From Companilactobacillus furfuricola (GTDB lineage Bacteria > Bacillota > Bacilli > Lactobacillales > Lactobacillaceae): a stretch of 64,000 bases of DNA. The stretch is from positions 40,512 to 104,511 of the forward strand of contig NZ_RHNT01000003.1 of the NCBI RefSeq assembly GCF_003946325.1, read 5' to 3'. The notes beneath the pieces are model-generated. The model made no database searches and was not told the DNA's origin. It was given only the letters and a program-made list of their open reading frames with translations. A program made the position numbers and the translations under genes. This document shows, piece by piece, positions 8,989 to 16,998 of this stretch. How positions within the stretch are numbered: the first letter of the stretch is position 1; each line of letters opens with the position of its first letter.

Positions 8989-9703
8989 TTAAAATCTCTT
9001 TAGCCTCCCGTGATAAAACATTACCATCATACATCACTAGATCGGGCAAGACCATTAAGGATGAGGATTTGTGTGTCTTGATACCATCAACTAAAACTAA
9101 GTTTGCAACATCAGTTTTGTGACTTCGAACAAAGCGTATCCTCTTTGGCTGAAGCTGATTAGCTTTCATGGCACTCAGCAGATCAACTAGCCGATCTGGA
9201 CGAAAAACCATAAATAAATGACTATTTTCCTTCAATAAAATCATCGCTTGATGTAATATCTCATTAATGTTTGTCTTTAATTCATGACGAGCAATTGCTA
9301 ACACAGGACTTTCTTTGATCTTGGTCTGATCACTCTTGGCAAAATATGGTGGATTGCAGACGATCGTGTCAATCGTATCGTGGTCAAGGTACTGCAACAC
9401 ATCTTTCACATCAGTATTGATCGATTTAACTTGATCATCCAATTTGTTATCAGTAATACTAGCTTGAGCGAGATCTGCCAACGGCTTTTGTAACTCAACT
9501 AAATAAATTTTTGCAGAAGTCTTTGCTGCTAGTGTTAGCCCGATGGCCCCATTTCCAGAGCATAAATCGACAATTTTGCCTTTTTTAGCTGGTTTTGCGA
9601 AGTTGTATAGTAAAATGGTATCCAGATTGAATGAATACAGGTCCTTATCCTGATTTATGACGATCCCACTCTTTGCTATAATATCTCTTGATATTTTAGT
9701 CAT
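8981..9703 (-). CDS. SAM-dependent methyltransferase, tRNA1(Val) adenine N6 type (YabB-like)
   Basis: A 240-residue class I methyltransferase. The SAM-binding GKIVDLCSGNGAIGLTLA is near residues 38-55 and the amino-methylating motif CNPPYF near 125-130; the latter is typical of enzymes methylating exocyclic amines of adenine or of glutamine. Similarity in layout is best to E. coli TrmN6 and B. subtilis YabB. The substrate is inferred from the family only. It is coupled to the GIY-YIG gene by overlap. Its start has AGGTAGG closely upstream, and it is divergent from plsC. Confidence 0.85.
   Translation of the reverse strand: MTKISRDIIAKSGIVINQDKDLYSFNLDTILLYNFAKPAKKGKIVDLCSGNGAIGLTLAAKTSAKIYLVELQKPLADLAQASITDNKLDDQVKSINTDVKDVLQYLDHDTIDTIVCNPPYFAKSDQTKIKESPVLAIARHELKTNINEILHQAMILLKENSHLFMVFRPDRLVDLLSAMKANQLQPKRIRFVRSHKTDVANLVLVDGIKTHKSSSLMVLPDLVMYDGNVLSREAKEILNE
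9654..9682 (+). promoter_or_regulatory. Candidate extended -10 promoter of plsC
   Basis: TGCTATAAT at 9674-9682 is an extended -10 element with a perfect TATAAT; a weak -35 (TTTATG) lies 17 bases upstream. It sits inside the 5' end of the divergent methyltransferase gene and would give a leader of about 60 nt ending in GGAGGAAAA before plsC. Confidence 0.5.
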
Positions 9704-9748
9704 ATGCCTACCTTTTAATATTCCTATTCATTTGGAGGAAAAATGTAA

Positions 9749-10387
9749 ATGTTTTATAAATTCATTCGACAAGTTGCACGATTTGTTGTTTTCGTCGTCA
9801 ACGGTCGTTTTAAAATAATTGGCAAAGAAAATTTGCCAGACAAACCTTATATTATCGTTGCCCCACATCGTACTTGGTGGGAGCCAATTTTCTTTGCATT
9901 GGCGATAAAACCGCGTGAAGCCACCTTCATGGCCAAAATCGAGTTATTCAAAAACCCGATCTTACGCTATATCTTAGTTCACGCCAATGCTTTTCCGGTC
10001 GATCGCAAGCACCCTGGTCCATCAGTTATCAAAACTCCCGTCAAAGCATTAAAGAAAAAAGGCCAAGTTTTGATTATGTTCCCTTCAGGAACTAGATACT
10101 CAGAGGAACTACGCGGTGGAGCCTCACTGATCGCAAAGCTTTCCAAAGCTCCACTAGTTCCGATGGTATACCAAGGACCTTTAACTTTTTCTGATCTATT
10201 GAAACACAAGCAAGTGACGATCGGGATCGGAAAAGAAATCGACTTTAATTTTAAAGCAAAACTCGATGACGAACAAACTAAAAAAGTAAATCAAGATATG
10301 GAAGACGCCTGGGCTAACGTCGATAAAGAAATCGACCCAAGTTTTAAATACATCCCAGATCCCAACAAGAAAAAGTTTGAAGATTAA
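9749..10387 (+). CDS. plsC: 1-acyl-sn-glycerol-3-phosphate acyltransferase
   Basis: Adds the second acyl chain to make phosphatidic acid. The 212-residue protein begins with a hydrophobic segment (residues 2-18). The catalytic block is APHRTWWEP (His40, with Glu45 where the family HX4D motif has Asp), and the glycerol-phosphate block is FPSGTR, where Glu is more common at the third position. Both motifs are in the right order and spacing. Ribosome binding site GGAGG is clear. Downstream there is no terminator until 11092-11124, so the repeats at 10388-11090 are probably part of its 3' untranslated region. Confidence 0.88.
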   Translation: MFYKFIRQVARFVVFVVNGRFKIIGKENLPDKPYIIVAPHRTWWEPIFFALAIKPREATFMAKIELFKNPILRYILVHANAFPVDRKHPGPSVIKTPVKALKKKGQVLIMFPSGTRYSEELRGGASLIAKLSKAPLVPMVYQGPLTFSDLLKHKQVTIGIGKEIDFNFKAKLDDEQTKKVNQDMEDAWANVDKEIDPSFKYIPDPNKKKFED

Positions 10388-10391
10388 ACAA

Positions 10392-10475
10392 ACACAGAGA
10401 GCGCAGCGAGGTTGGTCAGCTGCTGAGGATTAAGCACAGAGAGCGCAGCGGGGTCGGTCAGCTGCTGAGGATTAA
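10392..10475. repeat. Two tandem 42-bp 5'-arm repeats of the structured element
   Basis: Copies at 10392-10433 and 10434-10475 are nearly identical. Each contains GAGCGCAGCG, then a GAGGT or GGGGT variant, and the 16-base core TCAGCTGCTGAGGATT. The inner copy pairs with 10541-10554 and the outer with 10708-10721; the single A/G difference between the copies is matched by a T/C difference in the corresponding 3' arms. Confidence 0.85.
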
Positions 10476-10554
10476 CGCATGTAGTCGCACAAGGTACGGC
10501 GTAGCCGTGCCGCGACTACATGTGTTAACCGGAGGCCGCTACCCCGCGGAGCTC
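10441..10554 (+). ncRNA. Structured 114-nt intergenic element, locus A (candidate RNA)
   Basis: Folds as nested helices. P1a is GAGC/GCTC (10441-10444 with 10551-10554). A 3x3 loop GCA/GGA follows, then P1b GCGGGGT/ACCCCGC (10448-10454 with 10541-10547). A large internal loop holds the conserved TCAGCTGCTGAGGA and CCGGAGGCC blocks. P2 is a 17-bp helix (10472-10488 with 10512-10528, one G-T pair). A 5' bulge ACAA precedes P3 GGTACGGC/GCCGTGCC with loop GTA (10493-10511). The copy at 24180-24293 has the same length and layout with different P1 and P2 sequences. No own promoter was seen; it would be transcribed from plsC. A DNA-level role (mobile palindrome) is equally possible. Confidence 0.7.
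10473..10527. repeat. Long inverted repeat forming P2-P3 of the element
   Basis: Sixteen of the 17 base pairs of P2 fall in this interval, made by TAACGCATGTAGTCGC and its near-perfect reverse complement, with an inner 8-bp hairpin. It is the strongest hairpin in the 740-bp gap. There is no T-tract after it on either strand, so it is not a standard terminator. Confidence 0.9.
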
Positions 10555-11053
10555 GTTTCAACATCCTTGAGGATAAAACAAATAACCACTATCAAATTCA
10601 CTGCAAGTTTTATCCATATAAATTAATAGCATTGTCGTCATTCAGCAAATTTAGCTAACAAACAAGGTAAACACAAATATGTGACAACCTCTCAACCGGA
10701 GGCCGCTACCTCGCGGAGCTCGTTTCAACATCCTTGAGGATTAAACAAATAACCACTATCAAATCCATTGCAAGTTTTGTCCATATAAATTAATAACATT
10801 ATCCTCATTCGGCAAATTTAGCTAACAAACAGGGTAAACACAGCTATGTGACAACGTCTAAACCAGAAACCACTACCCTGCTCAGCTCGTTTCAACATCC
10901 TTGAGGATAAAACAAATAACCACCACCAAATCCACTGCAAATAGTATCTGGAAAAATTAATAGTTATATTACTATCCACCAATTTTAGCCACAAAACACT
11001 GACATGATTATTTCAACCCGACAAATCCGTTCTAACTAACAGTCCCTAAATCA
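10554..11053. repeat. Three tandem 167-bp repeat units
   Basis: Unit 1 (10554-10720) and unit 2 (10721-10887) have exactly the same length and begin with CGTTTCAACATCCTTGAGGA. Unit 3 (10888 to about 11053) begins identically but diverges after about 45 bases. Unit 1 ends in the ACCGGAGGCC...GGAGCT 3' arm of the structured element, unit 2 in a decayed version of it. No open reading frame is conserved between the units. The rest of the gap to the terminator at 11092 shows nothing further. Confidence 0.9.
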
Positions 11054-11091
11054 AAAACCAATACTTTCTAGAATTAATGCCAACAAAGCGC

Positions 11092-11124
11092 AAAAAAAAG
11101 AGACCTCAGAAGGTCTCTTTTTTA
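11092..11124. terminator. Bidirectional terminator between plsC and purD
   Basis: AGAGACCT and AGGTCTCT form an 8-bp stem (extended by A-T pairs) with loop CAGA, flanked by A-runs on the left and T-runs on the right, so it works on both strands. It ends the purine operon (purD stop at 11131) and any transcript from plsC through the repeats. Confidence 0.92.
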
Positions 11125-11130
11125 TTACCA

Positions 11131-12393
11131 TTAATAAGAATTTTTACCAATATCAGTTCTGAAAAAGACATTAGTCTGATCAACTGTATCCAAATACGAG
11201 TAAATCTTATCCTGTGCATTTTGCAATGTATTGGCATGTGTTTTAACCACGTAGAGTCTACCACCATTGGTAACTAACTCATTGTCAAATTCACTAACAC
11301 TAGCGAAATTTATTTTTAACTGTTGATCAATAAATTGTGATTTAGGTCCTATCGATTTACCGAGGATCGGAGCCGTGGGATAGCCTTTGCTAGCGACAAA
11401 CACGCCCAGATCAACTCCTTGATCACGCCAAGAAATGTTATTGACATCCTCATTCTTGAGCAATTCAGAAATCACCTTTGACAAATCTGATTGAAGTCTT
11501 GGCAAGACAACCTCTGTCTCCGGATCGCCAAATCTCACATTAAACTCAATGACTTTTACACCATCTTTAGTCATAATCAGACCGGCATACAGTACGCCAG
11601 TGTAGTCAACACCATTTTTCTTCATGGCTTTAACAAACGGTTTTAAAATATCTTTGTATGATTGATAAACGACTTCACAGTCAATATTCTCAACCGGACA
11701 AATTGCCCCCATACCGCCTGTATTCAAACCAGTATCATCGTCAAAAGCACGCTTATAATCTTGGGCGATTGGCATTGGATAAAAATGATCGCCATTGACA
11801 AAAGCCATCAGTGAAAATTCCTCACCTTCGAGAAATTCCTCGATGATCACCTTATCAGTTTGGAACTTATGGTCAGTTAATAGTTGATTTAAAACATCAA
11901 TTGCTTCACCCATATCTTTAATGATAAAGACACCCTTACCACTAGCCAAACCATTAGCTTTGACCACGATCGGAAATTGGTCTTTCGTCTCAACATATTC
12001 TAAAGCTTGACCAAGGTCTGTAAATTCTTCATAAAAAGCAGTCGGAACGTTTGCTTTCTTCATTAGTTCTTTAGCAAACGCCTTCGAGCCTTCGATTTGA
12101 GCAGCAGCCTTGTTAGGGCCAAAAATCTTGAGGTCACGACTTTCAAAGTAATCAACGATCCCTTCGACTAAAGGTTTTTCGGGACCAACGATCGTATATA
12201 CGATATCGTTTTCGATCGCAAAATTAGCAAGTTTTTCAAATTCTAGTTCATCAATGCCCACGGTTTGAATGCCAAAAAGTCTCATTCCCGCATTTCCTGG
12301 TGCGCAAAACACATCATTAAATCGATCAGATTTACGTAAAGATTGGCATATAGCATCTTCTCGAGCGCCAGAGCCAACGACTAATATTTTCAT
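11131..12393 (-). CDS. purD: Phosphoribosylamine-glycine ligase (GAR synthetase)
   Basis: Second step of purine synthesis: joins glycine to phosphoribosylamine with ATP. The 420-residue protein has the start [18 protein letters not shown], an ATP-grasp domain with [17 protein letters not shown] and the metal-binding [20 protein letters not shown] near 280-300. The first block usually reads GGREHAI in the family; here it is GAREDAI, with Asp for His, a small departure in the loop before the first helix. It is the last gene of the operon, 14 bp after purH. Confidence 0.96.
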   Translation of the reverse strand: MKILVVGSGAREDAICQSLRKSDRFNDVFCAPGNAGMRLFGIQTVGIDELEFEKLANFAIENDIVYTIVGPEKPLVEGIVDYFESRDLKIFGPNKAAAQIEGSKAFAKELMKKANVPTAFYEEFTDLGQALEYVETKDQFPIVVKANGLASGKGVFIIKDMGEAIDVLNQLLTDHKFQTDKVIIEEFLEGEEFSLMAFVNGDHFYPMPIAQDYKRAFDDDTGLNTGGMGAICPVENIDCEVVYQSYKDILKPFVKAMKKNGVDYTGVLYAGLIMTKDGVKVIEFNVRFGDPETEVVLPRLQSDLSKVISELLKNEDVNNISWRDQGVDLGVFVASKGYPTAPILGKSIGPKSQFIDQQLKINFASVSEFDNELVTNGGRLYVVKTHANTLQNAQDKIYSYLDTVDQTNVFFRTDIGKNSY

Positions 12394-12407
12394 TTTGTCC
12401 TCCTGGA

Positions 12408-13955
12408 TTAGTGCTTGAAATGTCTTCTGCCGGTGCAGACCATGGCAATTCCGTATTTGTTTGCCATATCAATTGAATCTTGATCGTGAATCGAGCCACC
12501 TGGTTGAATAATAGCCGTGATTCCATGTTCAGCAGCAAATTGTACACAATCATCCATTGGGAAGAAGGCATCTGAACCCATGACGAATGGCTTCTTGATG
12601 TTGTCATTTTCTTCAGCTTCTTCAATTGCGATCTTAGCTGAACCGATCCGGTTCATTTGTCCTGCACCGATACCTAATGTCATATCAGTTGTAGTAACTG
12701 TGATGGCATTACTCTTAACGTGTTTGACTACTTTTTGGGCGAATAACAGAGCTTTCTTCTCTTCTTCAGTTGGTTGTTTCTCAGTTACGACTTCAAAGTC
12801 ATCAGGACTGTCTATGACAGTGTCTCTTTCTTGAATCAACATGCCACCGAGAACTGAAGTGTACTCGAATTTATCAGCTTGCTTGGCTTTTGAAAAGTCT
12901 AAAGTCATCAAACGGATATTTTTCTTTGATTCCAAGATTTCCAAAGCTTTGTCAGTAAAACTTGGTGCGATCACGATTTCAAGGAAAATCTTGTGCATTT
13001 CTTCAGCGATTTTTTCGTCGACTTCACGGTTAACAACGATGATCCCACCAAAGATAGAGATCTTATCAGCAGCATAAGCTTTTTTCCAAGCTTCATAAAT
13101 ATCATTATCATCGATACCGATACCACAAGGATTCATGTGCTTTAGCGCTACGACACAAGGTTCTTCGAAGTCAGAAACGATCTTGATAGCTGCATCAGCA
13201 TCACGGATATTGTTATATGACAATTCTTTACCGTGTAATTGTTTGGCAGAAGCTATTGAATAGTCAGTTGCCATTGAATTCTTGTAAAAAGCTGCTTTTT
13301 GGTGAGAATTTTCGCCATAACGAAGCGATTGCTTGAATTCTAATGGGATAGTCTTTGTTTCGGGGAATTCGATATCCGCAATATTAGTCAAGTAATTTGA
13401 AATAATACCATCATATTCAGCAGTGTGACGGAAAGCTTTCGCTGCCAATTTTTGTCTAAATGCAACTTCATCTTCTGTTCCGTTGTTGATTTCATCTAAA
13501 ACAGAATTGTAATCGTCTTTATCAACTACCACATAGACACTTTCAAAATTCTTCGAAGCTGAACGAAGCATTGAAGGACCACCAATATCGATTTGTTCGA
13601 TCGCATCAGGTAATTCCACGTTTTCCTTAGAAATTGTTTCTTTAAAGGGATATAAATTAACACAAACCAAATCGATCGTGTTGATATTTAATTCTTTTAA
13701 CGTTTCCATGTGTTGTTTATTTGATCTCTTAGCTAGCAAGCCAGCATGGACCTTTGGATGAAGTGTTTTAACACGTCCATCTAAGATCTCGGGAAAACCT
13801 GTCACTTCATCAATTTCAGTTACTTTTAGTCCAGCATCTTCTAATTTTTTGTAAGTACCACCAGTTGAAATAATTGAATATCCTGCATCAATTAGTCCTT
13901 GTGCAAATTCTACGATTCCAGTTTTGTCTGAAACACTGATCAGAGCATTTTTCAT
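12408..13955 (-). CDS. purH: Bifunctional AICAR transformylase / IMP cyclohydrolase
   Basis: Catalyses the last two steps to IMP. The N-terminal cyclohydrolase domain (about 1-195) starts [18 protein letters not shown] and contains [15 protein letters not shown]. The C-terminal transformylase domain carries [15 protein letters not shown], the catalytic [12 protein letters not shown], and the final [16 protein letters not shown]. Its length of 515 is standard. It uses 10-formyl-tetrahydrofolate, made through FolD at 56585-57433. It sits between purN and purD. Confidence 0.97.
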   Translation of the reverse strand: MKNALISVSDKTGIVEFAQGLIDAGYSIISTGGTYKKLEDAGLKVTEIDEVTGFPEILDGRVKTLHPKVHAGLLAKRSNKQHMETLKELNINTIDLVCVNLYPFKETISKENVELPDAIEQIDIGGPSMLRSASKNFESVYVVVDKDDYNSVLDEINNGTEDEVAFRQKLAAKAFRHTAEYDGIISNYLTNIADIEFPETKTIPLEFKQSLRYGENSHQKAAFYKNSMATDYSIASAKQLHGKELSYNNIRDADAAIKIVSDFEEPCVVALKHMNPCGIGIDDNDIYEAWKKAYAADKISIFGGIIVVNREVDEKIAEEMHKIFLEIVIAPSFTDKALEILESKKNIRLMTLDFSKAKQADKFEYTSVLGGMLIQERDTVIDSPDDFEVVTEKQPTEEEKKALLFAQKVVKHVKSNAITVTTTDMTLGIGAGQMNRIGSAKIAIEEAEENDNIKKPFVMGSDAFFPMDDCVQFAAEHGITAIIQPGGSIHDQDSIDMANKYGIAMVCTGRRHFKH

Positions 13956-13971
13956 TTTATGACCACCTGTT

Positions 13972-14535
13972 TTATTTATTTAATAATTCAAGTACTACTT
14001 CTGGATAAATCTGATGTTCTTTCTCATGCACTCTAGCTTCGAGAGTCTCGACTGTATCATCCGCAAATATCGGAACAGTTTCTTGGCGAATGATCGGCCC
14101 TGTATCGACTCCTTCATCAATATAATGGATCGTGACGCCAGTTTCTTTTTCGTGAGCATCAAAGGCACGTTCGATCGAATCCAAGCCGGAATATTTGGGC
14201 AATTTAGATGGATGAATATTAATGATCCTACCCGCATATTTAGAAAGTAATGTTGTTGTCACAACTTTCATATAACCAGCTAATAAAATGTATTCAATTT
14301 TAAGTGGTGCTAATTTATCAATAATCGCTTGCTCATAAAGATGTCGATCTGGATAATCTTTTAAACTATTTACATAAACCAGGATATTTCTTTTTTTTGC
14401 TTTATCAATGACCGGAGCGTTTACTTGATCACAAACCAATAACTCGATTTCTAATCCAGCGTCTTTAAGCTTTTGATCATCCGCTAAAGCTTCAAAATTT
14501 GTCCCATTTCCTGAAGCAAATATCGCTACTCTCAT
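13972..14535 (-). CDS. purN: Phosphoribosylglycinamide formyltransferase
   Basis: Formylates GAR using 10-formyl-tetrahydrofolate. The 187 residues contain the start [16 protein letters not shown] (phosphate-binding loop), the catalytic [12 protein letters not shown] with the active-site histidine, and the EGVDTGPII block with the conserved aspartate. It overlaps purM by four bases (ATGA), indicating translational coupling. Confidence 0.97.
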   Translation of the reverse strand: MRVAIFASGNGTNFEALADDQKLKDAGLEIELLVCDQVNAPVIDKAKKRNILVYVNSLKDYPDRHLYEQAIIDKLAPLKIEYILLAGYMKVVTTTLLSKYAGRIINIHPSKLPKYSGLDSIERAFDAHEKETGVTIHYIDEGVDTGPIIRQETVPIFADDTVETLEARVHEKEHQIYPEVVLELLNK

Positions 14536-15566
14536 AAGCCACCTCCGGATAAAACAACAGCTTTGTCAGTTCGTTGTTCCACTTGGCCAATGTGAAAAGC
14601 TTGAAGTTGTTCTTGATTTAATCGATTTAAAATCGTGTCGACATCCTTTGCATCAACCGCTAAGATCATCCCTAGTCCCATGTTAAAAATATTAAACATG
14701 TCAGAAGTCTTGATTTTGCCATATTTTTGAACTACTTCGAAAATATCTGGTCGCTTCCAAGAATCGGCATCGATCACGGCAGCTAATTCATCAGGCAACA
14801 TACGAGGAATATTTTCATCAAAGCCGCCACCAGTAATATGTGCGATCCCATTGATCAATTTATCTTCTAAAAGGGGAACGATCTCCTTAGTATAGATCCT
14901 AGTCGGTTCAAGCAATGCATCTCCTAGGTTGACCGTGGGCATTTCGGGCAAGTGAGTAACATAGTTGAAATCGTTGTCTTTGAAAAATATCTTTCTGATC
15001 AAGGAAAAGCCATTTGAATGCAAACCACTTGATGCCAATCCGATCAATTGGTCACCGGACTTAACATTGGCTTTGGTCAAGATATTTTCTTTTTCAACGA
15101 TCCCGACTGCAAAACCGGCAAGATCATAATCGTTTCCTTGATACATGTCAGGCATTTCAGCCGTCTCACCACCGATTAAATCAACTTGGCCAATCTCACA
15201 ACCATTCAAGATCCCTTTTAACACTTCTTTGATCTTTCCATCGACTTTTCCTGTGGCTAAATAGTCTAAAAAGTATTCAGGCTTAGCACCTTGAGCTAAT
15301 AAATCATTGACACACATCGCAATACAATCGATCCCGACCGTATCGTATTTCTTTCCAGCAATTGAAATCAATAACTTTGTTCCCACGCCGTCATTGCTTG
15401 AGATAAGCACAGGATGTTTATAGCCTTCGGGGATCTCATACATGCCACCAAAGTTTCCAATGTTGGTCGCATTAGCATGTTTTTTTGCTAAATTCTTCTT
15501 AACAAATCCGGAAATTTCATAGCCAGAATTAACATTGACTCCAGCTTCTTCGTAAGGATTTCCCAT
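14532..15566 (-). CDS. purM: Phosphoribosylformylglycinamidine cyclo-ligase (AIR synthetase)
   Basis: Closes the imidazole ring to give AIR. The start is taken at the ATG at 15566 (MGNPYEEAGVNVNSGYE), preceded by AGGAG eight bases upstream. A longer frame reaching 15677 overlaps purF and adds residues unlike the family. The 344 residues show GVGTKLLISI, DCIAMCVNDLLAQGAKPEYFLDY and LIGLASSGLHSNGFSLIRK, all typical of the PurM/PurL ATP-binding fold. It lies 13 bp after purF. Confidence 0.96.
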   Translation of the reverse strand: MGNPYEEAGVNVNSGYEISGFVKKNLAKKHANATNIGNFGGMYEIPEGYKHPVLISSNDGVGTKLLISIAGKKYDTVGIDCIAMCVNDLLAQGAKPEYFLDYLATGKVDGKIKEVLKGILNGCEIGQVDLIGGETAEMPDMYQGNDYDLAGFAVGIVEKENILTKANVKSGDQLIGLASSGLHSNGFSLIRKIFFKDNDFNYVTHLPEMPTVNLGDALLEPTRIYTKEIVPLLEDKLINGIAHITGGGFDENIPRMLPDELAAVIDADSWKRPDIFEVVQKYGKIKTSDMFNIFNMGLGMILAVDAKDVDTILNRLNQEQLQAFHIGQVEQRTDKAVVLSGGGL

Positions 15567-15579
15567 GAAATTCTCCTTT

Positions 15580-16998
15580 TTAAAAATCTTCTGTAAGATT
15601 CTTTTCGTAATCATAAAGTGGTGTTGGATAATCGCCATTAAAATATGAAAGATCCAAACCATTGTATGGCGCATCATATTTTAGGCCAATAGCGTCGATC
15701 AAACCTTTTTCACTTAAAAAGGCCAATGAATCAGCACCAAATTTTTGACGCATTTCTTCAATCGATAAGTGAGCTGCGATCAATTCTTTACGATCTTGGA
15801 TATCGATACCATAAAAACTTGGATACTTGAATTGTGGTGAAGCGATCCGTAAGTGAACTTCTTTAGCGCCAGCATCTTTGAGTAACTTAACAATAAAGGC
15901 ACAAGTAGTCCCACGAACGATCGAGTCGTCTACCAAGACAACCCTTTTACCTTCGACGACACCTTTGACTGCGGCTAATTTTTGACGAACAGCTTTTTCA
16001 CGTAACTCTTGGCTAGGTTGAATGAATTCTCGCCCCATATATTGGTTCTTGATCAATCCCATTTCGTATGGCAAGCCACTGCCTTCGGCGTAACCGCTAG
16101 CTGCTGAAAGAGACGAATTAGGGACTCCGACAACGATATCAGCCTCAGCTGGTTGTTCACTAGCTAAGATCTTACCCATGCATTTACGAGCCGTATGTAC
16201 GTTAACACCTAAAATATTTGAATCCGGACGTGCAAAGTAAATATATTCCATGGAACAAATTGCCATGGTAGTATCATCAGTCCAAGAATCAACTGTCATT
16301 CCTTCGTCGTTGATGATCGTCAATTCACCTGGTTTCACATCACGAACAAAGGTAGCTTCTACGGCATCTAAGGCGCAGGTTTCGCTGGCAACAACATAAC
16401 CACCATCAGGTAATTTACCAATTGACAACGGTCTAAATCCATGTGAGTCCAATGCTAAGATCAATGAATCTTCAGTAAGCATCAAGTAAGCAAAACCACC
16501 TTTGATCTGACGGAGGGATTCTTTGATGCGATCAATTTGATTAGCTTGTTGTGAGTGGCGGATCAAGTGAACTAATACTTCTGAATCTGAACTTGATTTG
16601 AAAATATCACCTTTTTGCTCCAGTTCTTTTTTCAAGGTAAATGCATTCGTTAAATTACCGTTGTGAGCGAGGGCAAATTGTTGATCAGTGAAATCAAATA
16701 ATAGTGGTTGCACATTCTCGATCTTATTGCTGCCGGCAGTTGAATAACGGACATGCCCGATGGCTGAAGTACCAGTCAGCGAATTTAACAATGATGGTTT
16801 GTAAAAAACTTGTGTCAGTAATCCTAAATTACGGTAACAATTGAGTTTGCCATTATCATTAGTGACGATCCCGGCACCTTCTTGGCCCCGGTGTTGTAAG
16901 CTGTGGAGTCCTAAATATGTTAAATAATTGGCGTTTTTTGATCCCCAAATTCCGAATACGCCACATTCTTCATTTAATCCCTTTATTTCATTAAGCAA
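15580..16998 (-). CDS. purF: Amidophosphoribosyltransferase (apparently without the iron-sulfur cluster)
   Basis: First committed step: PRPP plus glutamine to phosphoribosylamine. The TTG at 16998 is taken as start because it has a purine-rich site upstream and gives an 11-residue propeptide [11 protein letters not shown] before the catalytic Cys12, matching B. subtilis PurF. The class II glutaminase domain ([16 protein letters not shown]) is followed by the PRPP domain ([13 protein letters not shown]). Three of the four cysteines that hold the 4Fe-4S cluster in the B. subtilis enzyme are replaced: [11 protein letters not shown] has Ser, and the C-terminal Cys pair is absent. It overlaps purL by 16 bp. 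Confidence 0.95.
   Translation of the reverse strand: MLNEIKGLNEECGVFGIWGSKNANYLTYLGLHSLQHRGQEGAGIVTNDNGKLNCYRNLGLLTQVFYKPSLLNSLTGTSAIGHVRYSTAGSNKIENVQPLLFDFTDQQFALAHNGNLTNAFTLKKELEQKGDIFKSSSDSEVLVHLIRHSQQANQIDRIKESLRQIKGGFAYLMLTEDSLILALDSHGFRPLSIGKLPDGGYVVASETCALDAVEATFVRDVKPGELTIINDEGMTVDSWTDDTTMAICSMEYIYFARPDSNILGVNVHTARKCMGKILASEQPAEADIVVGVPNSSLSAASGYAEGSGLPYEMGLIKNQYMGREFIQPSQELREKAVRQKLAAVKGVVEGKRVVLVDDSIVRGTTCAFIVKLLKDAGAKEVHLRIASPQFKYPSFYGIDIQDRKELIAAHLSIEEMRQKFGADSLAFLSEKGLIDAIGLKYDAPYNGLDLSYFNGDYPTPLYDYEKNLTEDF

Noticed and set aside
10392..11053. Repeats considered as a CRISPR array
   Set aside because: Unit lengths of 42 and 167 bp without unique spacers of constant size, and no cas genes nearby.
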